The notes below the pieces were generated by a model that saw only the letters and a list, made by a program, of their open reading frames with translations, was not told the origin of the DNA and searched no databases. From the NCBI GenBank assembly GCA_024114885.1, contig CP099418.1, positions 1,922,001 through 1,986,000 on the forward strand: a stretch of 64,000 nucleotides of DNA, in the 5' to 3' direction. Made by a program: the position numbers and the translations under genes. Below are positions 20,718-30,843 of this stretch, one piece after another (the first letter of the stretch is position 1; each line of letters opens with the position of its first letter). The stretch is from Septoria linicola (Eukaryota > Ascomycota > Dothideomycetes > Mycosphaerellales > Mycosphaerellaceae).

Positions 20718-22079
20718 CTACACATCAGCTTGTGTCACTCCAGGAATGACGTGCAACTCGTCCTTGTGTGGAGCAAAGTGACCATTTGCGCTGTCTTGAC
20801 CAGGATTTGCGCGTTCGTGATTGAAGAACTTGACAAAGTGGTAATATCCTGCTGCCAAGCTACAGGACGCATGCAAATCAGCAAGAGTCTTCGAGATGTT
20901 AGTGTAAGGAATGTAACTTACATCGCTCCAAGGCCAGGGCCCGACCAGTAGACTGCCAAACGGTCAATGCTGTGCCACAGAGCAACAAAAACTAAAGGAG
21001 GTGGACTTACTCCAATGGTAACCTTGGGAGCTTGCGGCAGCGACGCATGGACCGAAAGAACGAGCTGGGTTGAGCGAGCCTATGCAATCGGGGAGCCAAT
21101 ATCTTAGTTTGCTAGACAGGTGGTGAGGACGTACCGCCAGTGTAGTAGACGTCCGCAATCTGAGTAACGAAGAGAGCCATGCCAATGCCGATAGGTGCGA
21201 GGAAGGTGTCCTTCGACTTCTCCGCGGCGAGCATCAAGATTGTAAAGGTAAGCCAGGAGGTCAAGAACTTCAGACAACTATGTCAGCGATATGCCACGCA
21301 CGATGCGGCAAGGAAGAAGCCTCACCATCTCGATAAAGAGTCCCTGGCTCATGCTGACGCCATTGCCTAGAGTGGTCTGAACGCCAGCGATGTCTCCGGG
21401 AATGATGCAGCTCGCCACGGCAGCTGCACATACACCAGCCAACAGCTGTGTCGGGATGAACAGCGCTGCTCTGATCATGGGAAGATTTCCTGTGAGAGCG
21501 AGGCCCAGCGTGACAGCTCTATGGGCAACGCAGTAAAAGTCAGCGGACACTCGAGATGTCTCAACGCTTACAGAGCTCGCCGGCCCACGTCTGCCGAGAT
21601 CGCGGTCTTTATTCGCATCACGACACTCACGGGTTGAAAAGGCCTCCGCTGACCCGATACAATGTCCAAGCCGTCACCAGCAGTCCGAAGCCATAGCTCA
21701 GAGCTATGAAAATGACAGTCTGATTACTGTTGGAGCCGTCCAGGGCTGTATTGGGAGCAGGGTCTACGGCCATGGTATGTCCCAGGAAAGCAAAGAGCAA
21801 GAATTGGAAAGTTCCGACGAACTCTCCGCTACAGGCCGCAAAGTGGTTGTGTGACTGACTTTGCTCGTCTGGATGTGGAGGCTTCGCGAGTCCAGCCATG
21901 GCTTACAAGAGTAGCTCGTCGTCAGTGGTATCTCAATGGAGCTTCTTGTCACAGATACACTTACGCTTGTGCCACTGCAATCTGCGTGGCGACTTGGGCC
22001 GAACCCGCTGCAAATTTGCCATGTCATGCTCCGAAGAGCTGTTTCTGAGCTCGAGAGGATTGAATTTGTCAGAAGTCAT
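20718..22079 (-). CDS. Aquaporin (MIP family water channel), seven exons
   Basis: Exons 22079-21965, 21901-21631, 21518-21326, 21267-21135, 21079-21011, 20952-20922 and 20859-20718 join in phase to 317 residues. Both half-helix signatures are present: the first NPA is built across the second intron (GGLFNP then AVTLGLALTGN) and the second is in GGSLNPARSFGPCVA. The motif HWIYWSGPGLGA before the last helix is typical of aquaporins. The N-terminal tail is basic and the C-terminal tail short. The narrow-type selectivity suggested by the residues around the second NPA favours water over glycerol, as an inference. Two exons are very short (69 and 31 nt). The channel should sit in the plasma membrane or vacuole. 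Confidence 0.92.
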
Positions 22080-23308
22080 GCTTGATGGACTGGTTAAGAG
22101 ATACGAAGAGAAATTGAGGCAGTTTGCCACAAGCTGAACGAAACCACGACGCGGAGCCTTTGTATGCACTCTTGTCTTTGCTGCCCCTCATCTTACTGGC
22201 AAGTCGATGCATGGCATCGGTACAGCGTCTCTGCAGTGGCGTCGATTGTCGTCATTCATGTGCAGCTCAATATAAGTGTCCTACACGAAAGGGTGTGCTA
22301 TCGCCCAGTGGCTACCCAGGTTTTAGCATGTATGTGGGTGTATATGGCTGTAGATTCCGAGACTCACGCCCAAAACCGCATGGTGAATGCCGTGCACCGA
22401 GTGCCGGGACGAGGCTGTGCGAGACCTATCAGGAGTGGAGAAGACAAGCTCGTAGCTGAAGTGGGCCTGTTGTAACCTCGAGCAGGTCACGAACTGCGCT
22501 CGACTAGGGGTGTGAACAATAGCTGTGCATCGATCGTTGATGCTCGTAGTCTTCCTCCATTCAATTGGCGTGTAGCTTTCATTGGAATTTTCTGAATTGC
22601 TCGTTGCATAAGCCGCACACGCTGGAACGACTGGATTTTAGCTTGCTGCTGCTAGTGAAAGCATTGTGAAGATTGTGCCGGTCTTAGTATGTGTGGTGTC
22701 ACCCGGGCGCCTTCGTCTGCAGGAGATCACAGAGCTGCACTGACGAGTCAATATTCCTCAACAGCACTCTCGAACGCACGCTGCGGGGCACTTGGAGCGA
22801 ACAGTAGGCGCAATCTCCCAGCATCACGATGCTTGCCCACGAAGATGCGTGATTCTCCTCTGTACAACCTCAGAATCTCTGCTTCCGTCAAAAAAATAAG
22901 TTTAGCTGGGGTTTGCAGTGACTATGAGCACTATCCAGCTTCGACTGCTTCGAGTCTCACCAACTTGTGCAGTTGCACAATGTACGCGACTTGCCAAATC
23001 TTCTCTGTTCCTCCACCCCTCTGGCACCAGGTCCATTCACATTCATCATCCGCTAAATCGCACAACGCTTCGTGCTTGTGCTGCCTGTCGTAGTCGTTAT
23101 CTTCCAAATTCGTAGGCCGCCGGTGTAACACAATGCTTCGTCCCAACACCTTGGCTATGCATACAATCCCAAACAATATTACCAAACTTTTTCCGCTTTT
23201 CGCTTTTCCGTCATTCATAGCCCGCGCTTCCCTGCGGAACTGTACAACTCTCGTTGAGTACTTTTGATTACCTGTTCGCAACGCCTTATACAAAAAGTCA
23301 TACGGCTA
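22080..23308. other. Intergenic region between aquaporin and bZIP genes
   Basis: About 1.2 kb holds the aquaporin promoter and the bZIP 3' end. The scattered plus-strand frames (for example 22689-23093) have no recognisable domain and no consistent codon pattern. Confidence 0.4.
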
Positions 23309-24806
23309 TCACCGCTGATCGTGATACTGCTGAGTCTCATACGTCTGTGGGTAGTGCATAGAGGCACTCAGCCCAAACGGATCCGCGTCTAACATTTGGT
23401 TAGGATCCACAAAGTCGCCAGCGCCAGGATGGCTTGTAGGCGGCGCCATTTGCTGCTGAGTCCCAGCAATTCCATGCGCTTGTTGATAGTATTCGCTGTG
23501 TTGTTGCGATTGATGCTGGTCGAACTGCGAAGGATATTGCCCTTGCAGCTCCTCCGGCGATCGAAGATTACCGGGTTGCGCTTCGTCTTCGGGTTCATCG
23601 AACGTTGAGCGGGCTTGATGGGAGTCGTACTCCTGGTCTGTACTCACGCAATCAGTCTAGGACGAACATAGTCCCACACGATTCAAGGGATAAACTTACC
23701 GAGCTGCTCAAAGTGTTTCTGGAACGGACTGGGATAGAATGCGCTTGCCGACGAAGGTGCTTTTCCGCCGGAACTTCCCGGATGTGGTAGCGCTTGGCTG
23801 CCTGCTGACATGTTCGAGATACCGCTGGCACTGCTTGCGTACGTTGACGAGGGTGTTGGACGATGCTGCGGTCGCTGTGATGTGTTGATAGGCTGCTGCT
23901 GAGCTTGGTAGAAAGCTTGGTTAGGCAGATGCTGCGAGGAGCGAGCAAAGCTCTGATATGGCTGTCCCTGTGGCTGAGCAAGAACTGCAGACGCGGGCGA
24001 GGTCATCCCACCTTGTTGAAGAGCTGGAGATCTTGTTGACAACTGGCTAGGAGACGAGGCGTGCGATGACGGCGTTGGATGTGCCAATGGTGATGTTGTT
24101 GAAAATCCTATGTCTGAACTCGATTGCCCAGGTGCGAGCTTTGGCAAGAAGTTCTGACCTGACCGCCGTGCTTGCGCACGTTGCAGTGTGGTACGTTGCA
24201 GCTGGGGTTGCTGCGGTACAGACGTCGCACCGTGCATGAATCCAGGCCCCAGAACCGGACTGCCAGTCTTCATCTGAAGCTCGGCTTGCACATCGATGCC
24301 TGCTCACGGTCAGTCGTTGAGGCCACGATGGAAAACATTGGAAGAACTTACCTTTTTCCAGGAGGATGCGTTCGAGAAGAGAATTCTTATATCGAAGCAT
24401 AAGACATTCATCGGCGGCCTGTCGATGCTGCTGCTGTAGACCGCCGAGATTCTCTTCATTGGCCTTGATCGTTGCTTCAAGTTGCTTGATGTATTCCGTC
24501 CGTCGTTCACGAAATGCAGCTTGCGCTTGTCTATTGCGTTGCTTACGCTCTTCCGAGGTGGCATAAATCTTGCGTTGATCAGTAGCTTTACATTTGCACG
24601 GCCATGGCCATGACTCGAACAAGTCTGATACTCACAGGCTTTCTACCACCTTTGCGCTTCTGGGGTTGCGCGGGTTCCAAGGGTGGCTCGTGCCCAGCCT
24701 CTGCCTCGGGTGTCGATTCGATCGAGCTGGGCGTGGCCTCACCAGGTGCGCTTTCGACCTTGGAGGCAGCTGCCATATCGTGGTCGTCGATACTATTATC
24801 GCCCAT
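23309..24806 (-). CDS. meaB: MeaB-like bZIP transcription factor
   Basis: Exons 24806-24636, 24568-24352, 24299-23700 and 23637-23309 join in phase to 438 residues. A short acidic N-terminus ends in KRKGGRKP, followed by the basic region with SEERKQRNRQAQAAFRERR and a leucine zipper reaching about residue 129, including DECLMLRYKNSLLERILLEK. This block is what I recall for Aspergillus MeaB, a bZIP factor acting in nitrogen metabolite repression and stress. The remainder is Ser/Gln/Pro-rich and disordered, as in MeaB. The first intron separates the GGRKP segment from the basic region. The gene is divergent from the arrestin-like gene across 1.4 kb. Confidence 0.85.
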
Positions 24807-26212
24807 CTGCTGCAGGTACCCGATTCAGGCAATAGTCAAAGCCAGTTAGAGGCCAGCAAAGGCTGCGCTAAGGCTTTGCACCCAGAAGGACGGGCCCAGG
24901 CTTGTGAGCAGACAACGAGCACACAATTGGTAATAGGTTTAGCACAGTGCGATAACCTTGCAGTGCCCGTGCAAGAGAGAAGAGATGTGAGGTAAGATGT
25001 GAGGTAAGGAAAACTGATTGATGAGGAGAGCAGCGCCGGTCACATGGGCCGGTCGCTAGCGAGTTCGGCGCAGGCAAGAAGCAACCAGAGCAGAATTTTC
25101 CTTCCTGCAATCCCACCACTGCAGCGAGCCGCCGTCGTCCAGCGTCACCTTTCTGCTTGGCCCACGCTGGAACGGTGGTAGTGCATGCCAAACCCGCCGC
25201 TGGAGTCTGCCAGCTGTAGCAGGGGAGCAGAGGCCGGCTGCTGGCCTTGTACAGAAGCAGTTTTTGCAGCGTGGTGATGATTGCCTGTGGACGTGGCAGC
25301 AAGCTTGCGCCAAAAATGCAACGTGCGTGAGGGTGGAACGTGAGCACATGGTTCGGAACTGATTCGATTGGATCGCTTGTGCGAGACAGGCTACGATGGC
25401 TTGACGTGGTCAAGCGTAGATCCTGCGACTCGTGCATTTCCTCGGAACCACCACCACGACATTTCTCAAACGCCTTCCAGAAGCTCCATCGAATGACCTG
25501 AAACCGGAGCGACGACGTGGAGGGGCTGTCTGTTCGCACTTCACCTCCCTCATCATGTACATCACTGGGCTACGTCTGCTCGTGACGATGCGTCGCCGAC
25601 ATCGACTGTCCGATCTGTAGATCGTCGAATATGGCAAGGATGGCCAGATTTCGGTCTTTGACTTTGGATGGCAGGCGGAGACTGGCCAGAAAAAGCGTCA
25701 GCCGACTGGCGCATGTCTGGGCGCCAGTAGCTTCGTATACTGTATTCGGCTGACCAACTCCCAGCTGCGCCCTCCGCAGGGTAGCATGGTCGTCCGCAGC
25801 CCGCGGGCACTCCATATGTTTGCGCAGTATGATCTCGCCAGCTGCGGTCGATGCCATCGCAGCGCTTGCATCCACAGCTCGCTCATTCCGCGATTCCCGG
25901 TGTGAGCTGTCTAGAGGGGAGGTGACAGACGACCAATCAGATGTCTCGATGGCTGTGAGAGCGCATCGTAGATGAACTCACCAGGACAGGTAGTGATGTT
26001 AGCGATACTGACATGCCCGCAGAAAAGCAGCAGCGGCCACCCCAGGCCGTGATGGAAGTCGCAAACGAACGCAATGTTTCTTCCACGATGCAAGAGCTCT
26101 GTCACTTCCGAAGTGCGACTATGTTTCTGCTTATCGTTCCACAACTTACATTGACAGCCCGTGCTGCACGAGGCGAGACATGCTATGATCGAAGCTACGT
26201 CTGCTACTAGCG
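24807..26212. promoter_or_regulatory. Divergent promoter/leader region of the bZIP and arrestin-like genes
   Basis: A 1.4-kb gap between two divergent start codons, long for this compact window. A 223-codon open stretch lies on the minus strand at 24868-25539, but it has no domain and the composition of chance frames. Long leaders with upstream ORFs are common for fungal regulators, and this region may hold one for the bZIP gene. Confidence 0.45.
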
Positions 26213-28762
26213 ATGGAGAAGCGTCCGCGACGATATGAGATCTCGAAGCCAAAGCCGATTTATGAACTTCCAGCGCCATCAACTAGTATCGGAAGACCGG
26301 AAGTCATACTGCCACCTCCGCCTCCGCCTCCACCTCCTCCGCCGCCTCCAGCTCTGCAGACAGAGGCACCACAACCAAAAGCGTCGACGAGTTTCCAGGG
26401 CACAGATCTAGCGCCATGGTCGTCCTTAATTCCCCGGCCTTTGTCCGACATCCGTGAGCTGAGTGAGCCAAGTCTGTTGGACCATGTAGCAAGTCGCTAC
26501 CAGCACCATCACAAGCGCAACGGGTCAAAATCGAGCTCCGCGAAGCAGAGCCTGTCACTCAAGAGGTCGCGATCACTGAAGGACGCTGTCCCCATACCAT
26601 CGAAAGCGGCCGAGATCGTCCTGGCATTACACCCAGAAGGGGGCTCATCATCCTATAGCAGTACGCCAGAGCAAGCTAGCCTCTTCAGCATTCCGCAATC
26701 GAGTGTGCCCCGGCGCTCATCTTCATTCAACCGAAGAGGACATTCGAGAAAACCATCTGTCCGCACACATCTCCAGTCTACTTTTGAGCAGCCGTATCAA
26801 TTCGTTGTGCCAAATCACGGCAGTAGCCAGTCACCTGTCAAACAGGCTGGTCTCAAGTTAGATCCTATTACCTCAGATGCAGCGCGACGCGTGCCCTCCC
26901 GTACACAAATCCGGGCCCCGCACCCTACCGAGATCGTGGACTTCCCGTTTCATAAGCATCCGCGGATCAAGCTTGAGCTTCAGGTATCAGCACCTGTGTT
27001 CGTCGGGGGCGGGAGCGTCGAAGGCTTTGTCAAACTTACAGTCGATGATGACGAGTATGTCCGGGTGCGTCGTGCGCTCGCCATCGGAGGGCTATCGGTG
27101 GATCTGCTTGGCATAGAGCAGATGAGCAACAATCGCAAGGCGACGTTCCTTGCCCTCGGTACTGAGTTGATCGACAGAAAGCACCCGCCCCCGGCCAAGA
27201 TGATTCAACCAGCAGGTCCTTTCATCATGGATGATAAATTCTGGTACCTGGCGCCATCATGCTCGGCATTGCCATTCATGATCGGTCTTCCACTCGACAC
27301 GGGACCGCCGCCCTTCCAATCCAAGCACGGCAGCATTCGGTTCATGTTGGCAGTCACAGCAGTGATCCGCGAAGCTGATAAGCACTATCGGGTTCGGACC
27401 TCTCAAGATGTGCATGTCCTACCCACCTACGACCCGGAGAAAGCATTGACCTCATTGCCCAGCCCGCTCACAGCTTCAGATGAATTATCGTTGCCCCGAG
27501 CAGCAAGCGCAGAGATGCTGAGAGTCACAGCTGGACTACACAGGCAGGTCTGGGTCAGTGGCAGCAGCATTTTCATCGACGTTCATGTCGTCAACAAGTG
27601 TCGCAAGCCGGTCAAGAAGCTAGAGCTCACGTTAGAACGGGACATATTGTTCTACAAGCATGCAGCTGCAGCCACTCTCGAGAAATCGGCAGGACAAGCT
27701 CGCATCTTCGAAAGCAATGAACAAACGATACTGGCCAAGTCTGTGCTGAAAGCTGGTTCAAACGGGTGGCACGGTATTGAGCCGCACACTTCTGACACCC
27801 GCACTTGCGAGTTGGAACTTCCACGTGGACATGGTACGGTGCGCTGCGGCAAATGGTTCGAGGTTCGGTATTTCGTGAATGTAACAGCTTCACTGGCCAA
27901 CTCGAAGCTGGTATCTGTGCAACTGCCGATCATCCTGATCCACATGAATTCGCTAGACGTGGTGCCGAATTCGGTGGCCCAGGTCGCAGCTGCAATCGAG
28001 GAGAAGCGCATCGGTGTGGAGATGAATCGCAGCCGATCGCAAAAGCACGGCACAGCTCATCGTCGCCAGAGATCACTTTCATCGCCAGTGACAAAATCGG
28101 ACTTGCGAAGAGAGCCTTCATACGTGCAAGGACGTGCCTTCGCGGCCCCGAGACTTCAGTCTCTAGACCGTCAACGAGAACACGAAGCCGATATCGAAGC
28201 AATACGTAGTGTTGTGGATTCTTCGCCGCGCAGGAACGCCTCCAAGCAGAGAAGAGGTCCGATCATGATGAGAGCTGCCAGCAACACGAGTCTTGCAAAG
28301 ATGACTTTCGGCAGCAGGAGTACGGACACTCTTGGTGCATATGGAAATATGTTATATTCAACACCCCCGAACCAGACTGCTGGAAGTACTGCCGATACCG
28401 ATGAGCCTGATGGCGTCAAAGGCAACATCAGACGCGCTGGCAGCCTCGAGACATTGCGTAGCGTCGGCAGAGTCATTGATCAAAATCTCAGGCCACGTCT
28501 GCAGCATTCATCAAGTCAGTCGCAGATCGCGCCGTACGCACTGGGGCTGAACATGGTAGCGCGAAAGACCAGCATGGATGCGCCCAGTGCTCGAACAGGC
28601 AGTGCCATGAGTCTGCGAGAAAAGCTTGACCGAAGCCGATTCGAGTTCAAAGCTGTACGGCGCAAGGCCAGCGGCGGGCTAAGGGAGAGAGGCATGAATT
28701 GGTGGGAACAGCGGCGAGATCGGGAGAAGTTGAGAGATAGGGAACGGGAGGGCTGGATCTAA
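26213..28762 (+). CDS. Arrestin-fold (ART-like) adaptor protein
   Basis: One intronless frame of 849 codons. A basic N-terminus is followed by a 13-proline run (about residues 33-45), a Ser-rich segment, then the arrestin-like core at about residues 240-610: KHPRIKLELQVSAPVFVGGG and SVEGFVKLTVDD at its start, DIHVVNKC-like and LTLERDILFYK strands in the second half, ending with VSVQLPIILIHMNSLDVVP. The C-terminal third is disordered, basic and Ser-rich, ending in a charged helix (RDREKLRDREREGWI). Fungal arrestin-related proteins recruit Rsp5-type ubiquitin ligases to membrane cargo; I do not see a clear PPxY motif, so its role may be scaffolding. No specific orthologue is assigned. Confidence 0.82.
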   Translation: MEKRPRRYEISKPKPIYELPAPSTSIGRPEVILPPPPPPPPPPPPPALQTEAPQPKASTSFQGTDLAPWSSLIPRPLSDIRELSEPSLLDHVASRYQHHHKRNGSKSSSAKQSLSLKRSRSLKDAVPIPSKAAEIVLALHPEGGSSSYSSTPEQASLFSIPQSSVPRRSSSFNRRGHSRKPSVRTHLQSTFEQPYQFVVPNHGSSQSPVKQAGLKLDPITSDAARRVPSRTQIRAPHPTEIVDFPFHKHPRIKLELQVSAPVFVGGGSVEGFVKLTVDDDEYVRVRRALAIGGLSVDLLGIEQMSNNRKATFLALGTELIDRKHPPPAKMIQPAGPFIMDDKFWYLAPSCSALPFMIGLPLDTGPPPFQSKHGSIRFMLAVTAVIREADKHYRVRTSQDVHVLPTYDPEKALTSLPSPLTASDELSLPRAASAEMLRVTAGLHRQVWVSGSSIFIDVHVVNKCRKPVKKLELTLERDILFYKHAAAATLEKSAGQARIFESNEQTILAKSVLKAGSNGWHGIEPHTSDTRTCELELPRGHGTVRCGKWFEVRYFVNVTASLANSKLVSVQLPIILIHMNSLDVVPNSVAQVAAAIEEKRIGVEMNRSRSQKHGTAHRRQRSLSSPVTKSDLRREPSYVQGRAFAAPRLQSLDRQREHEADIEAIRSVVDSSPRRNASKQRRGPIMMRAASNTSLAKMTFGSRSTDTLGAYGNMLYSTPPNQTAGSTADTDEPDGVKGNIRRAGSLETLRSVGRVIDQNLRPRLQHSSSQSQIAPYALGLNMVARKTSMDAPSARTGSAMSLREKLDRSRFEFKAVRRKASGGLRERGMNWWEQRRDREKLRDREREGWI
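26309..26352 (+). repeat. Polyproline-coding CCT/CCG/CCA tract
   Basis: A triplet-rich tract inside the arrestin-like gene encodes 13 consecutive prolines near its N-terminus. Such tracts vary in length by slippage and often bind SH3 or WW domains or profilin. Confidence 0.8.
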
Positions 28763-30017
28763 GGTTGAGCTGTTTTTGAATAGTGTACATACCTTGGTTT
28801 ATGCTGTCGAGACGAATGCACGTCTTGAGCGGGTTGCGATCAGGTGCACGGCGCAAACGATCCTTCGCATTGCAAACAGCTCAGGTAACTGCATTCAAGC
28901 TTGTTCGGCGAGGGGACAGCCTTGGCCAGTGGGAACTACAGAGGGGTGACATGTCGTGTGCGAGGTGTAACATTAGTCTCTGCTATGCACAGCACATTCC
29001 ATGCGCAGCTAGGGGTGGAAGTAAGCACGCAGACGTTCTCTCAATCACTACTTGGCACTGCATTTCAATCACATCGCTTCATACGATTGTGCTATGACTT
29101 GCAGCGAATCGAGGCTGCTGACCGAGTCCAGACTCTTCGCTTGACTCGACGAGGCCAGGGCTTGTCACACCAGGTCGCAGAGTTCCTTACAAGCGGCAGC
29201 GAACATCAGGTTTCAAAATCTTGATCACAGAGATCGAGCAAGCGCTCAACATCATTGGAGAGCGTCCAGGCTGAACGTGGAGTGGAGCTCAGGACACTCA
29301 CAATCCCAACACATTGCCTCATGGACTCCACCACCTCATGGCATTGCAGGCATTGATGCAGGAACACCCGGGTGTCGCAGCCGTAAGCGCTTTGCTCTCA
29401 CGCCACACGCCGTAGTCACAGCCACTCCAAGCAATCACACCCACAATCTCTCATCTCGCACAAACATGTCGACCTGCTTGAGTTGCTGAGATGGTGAGAA
29501 GTCGGAAGAGAAGTCACATGGTCTGCCGAACGCCGAGTAATATAGAGTTCGATATTGGAAGCCAAAACGCCGTGGTCCAGAGCTTATGCCGAAAATGGAT
29601 GCAGCATGTCCCGAACTAGACGGCCGGCTGTGTTGACGTGCAGGACGGCCTTTGAAAGGCTGAGAAAGTACGAGTGCGCGCGAGGGAGGGGCTTGCAGTT
29701 TGTCGTGCTACCTGTCGCAGGCGCGTTCTGACACCAGGCCTTCAGATGCTTGACAGCAGACGACGATACGTTCGAAGCGTGCACAAGCAACGATGGATCT
29801 CGATGGTGATCCCGGATCATCTGAGGTGCTCATTTCGCAAAGCGTTGCACGGTCCACGACGACAGAGTGGAAGCGGCAGAACGGCCTGGGAATTGAGTTG
29901 GCGTTTAGTCCGCATTGGGCATGGTGGAGGCCGTGGGGGAGAGGAAATAGTGCACCTCCTAGTTAGCGGACGATGATTATTGAGATCTCTGCACGTCGTG
30001 CGTCGTCGTTCGTCTTG

Positions 30018-30038
30018 CTGCTGCTGCTGCTGCTGCTG
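30018..30038 (+). repeat. (CTG)7 microsatellite
   Basis: Seven perfect CTG units lie in the upstream region of the membrane-protein gene. On the minus strand they read as CAG. Confidence 0.95.
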
Positions 30039-30458
30039 TTTGACGCAGGCCGATAGCAGCAGCACTACATCCGCTCTGCTCTGCTCTGTCCTGCCGCCCA
30101 GAGCGTGCCGTCCGACTGTGCTGGTTGCTGGTCTTCTTTCGCTCTTCACATCACCGCAGAGCATCGCATTGACGTGTTGCTGGCCATCCGCTGGCAACCG
30201 GACCACCATCCATATCATAATACAACCACCTTCATAACTACACATCATCATCACTACGGGACCGCCGCCAGCAGACGCTCTCGCTGTCGCCAGATCTGTG
30301 GCTTTCCTACTCGCGCGGCCCGCCCTCGCTTCTTCGTATGCCGCTCCAGACGGCGTGAACTGTCGACGTCCAGCAGGCTTGGGCTCGGGCCTCCAGCCGT
30401 TGACACCAGCGTTGCTTGCAATTTCTCTCCCCCCATTGCTCTCTCAGACACCAGTCCG

Positions 30459-30462
<4 letters not shown>

Positions 30463-30490
<28 letters not shown>
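30463..30490 (+). repeat. (CCAG)7 microsatellite
   Basis: Seven perfect CCAG units, followed by imperfect copies to about 30508, lie about 350 nt upstream of the start codon of the membrane-protein gene. A tetranucleotide repeat is length-unstable and here sits in untranslated sequence. Confidence 0.95.
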
Positions 30491-30492
<2 letters not shown>

Positions 30493-30843
30493 CAGCCAGC
30501 TAGCCAGCACGGTGGTCGAGGAGCAGCAGTGGTGTGGTCGGTACACAATTGTTGTTGTGCAGTCGACTTGCACGCAGCCCGTCCATCATCACCATCGCCC
30601 CCAGTCGGCCTAGGTCCGGCGTCCACTCGTTACAGACAACCTTTCTCACGAGCTTCTGCGAAGACGTCCGCTCTCTCGCCCGAATACCCTACGCGATCTC
30701 TTCAGCGAGTCTGCGCGCTGATAGCATAGCAGCCCGCTACTGCAGGACCAGCACACCCAGGTTGCGGAACTCGCCATCTCTTAATATTCTGGCCACAGGC
30801 CTGACTGGCTGCGTCAAGGTGGCATTGGGTCTGGAGACGGTGC

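Larger units (their letters stand above)
28763..30843. other. Long intergenic/5' leader region with simple repeats
   Basis: About 2.1 kb between the arrestin-like gene and the membrane protein gene, both on the plus strand. The right-hand half (about 29980-30843) is pyrimidine- and CCA/CAG-rich, with (CTG)7 and (CCAG)7 tracts and many short upstream frames, fitting a long 5' leader or promoter. No conserved gene is recognised. Confidence 0.45.

Noticed and set aside
24868..25539. 223-codon minus-strand open frame
   Set aside because: No recognisable domain, irregular composition rich in Arg/Ser/Cys, and located in the bZIP upstream region.
29817..30254. Minus-strand frame encoding a Gln-rich protein
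   Set aside because: The Gln run is only the complement of the (CTG)7 repeat; no conserved sequence flanks it.
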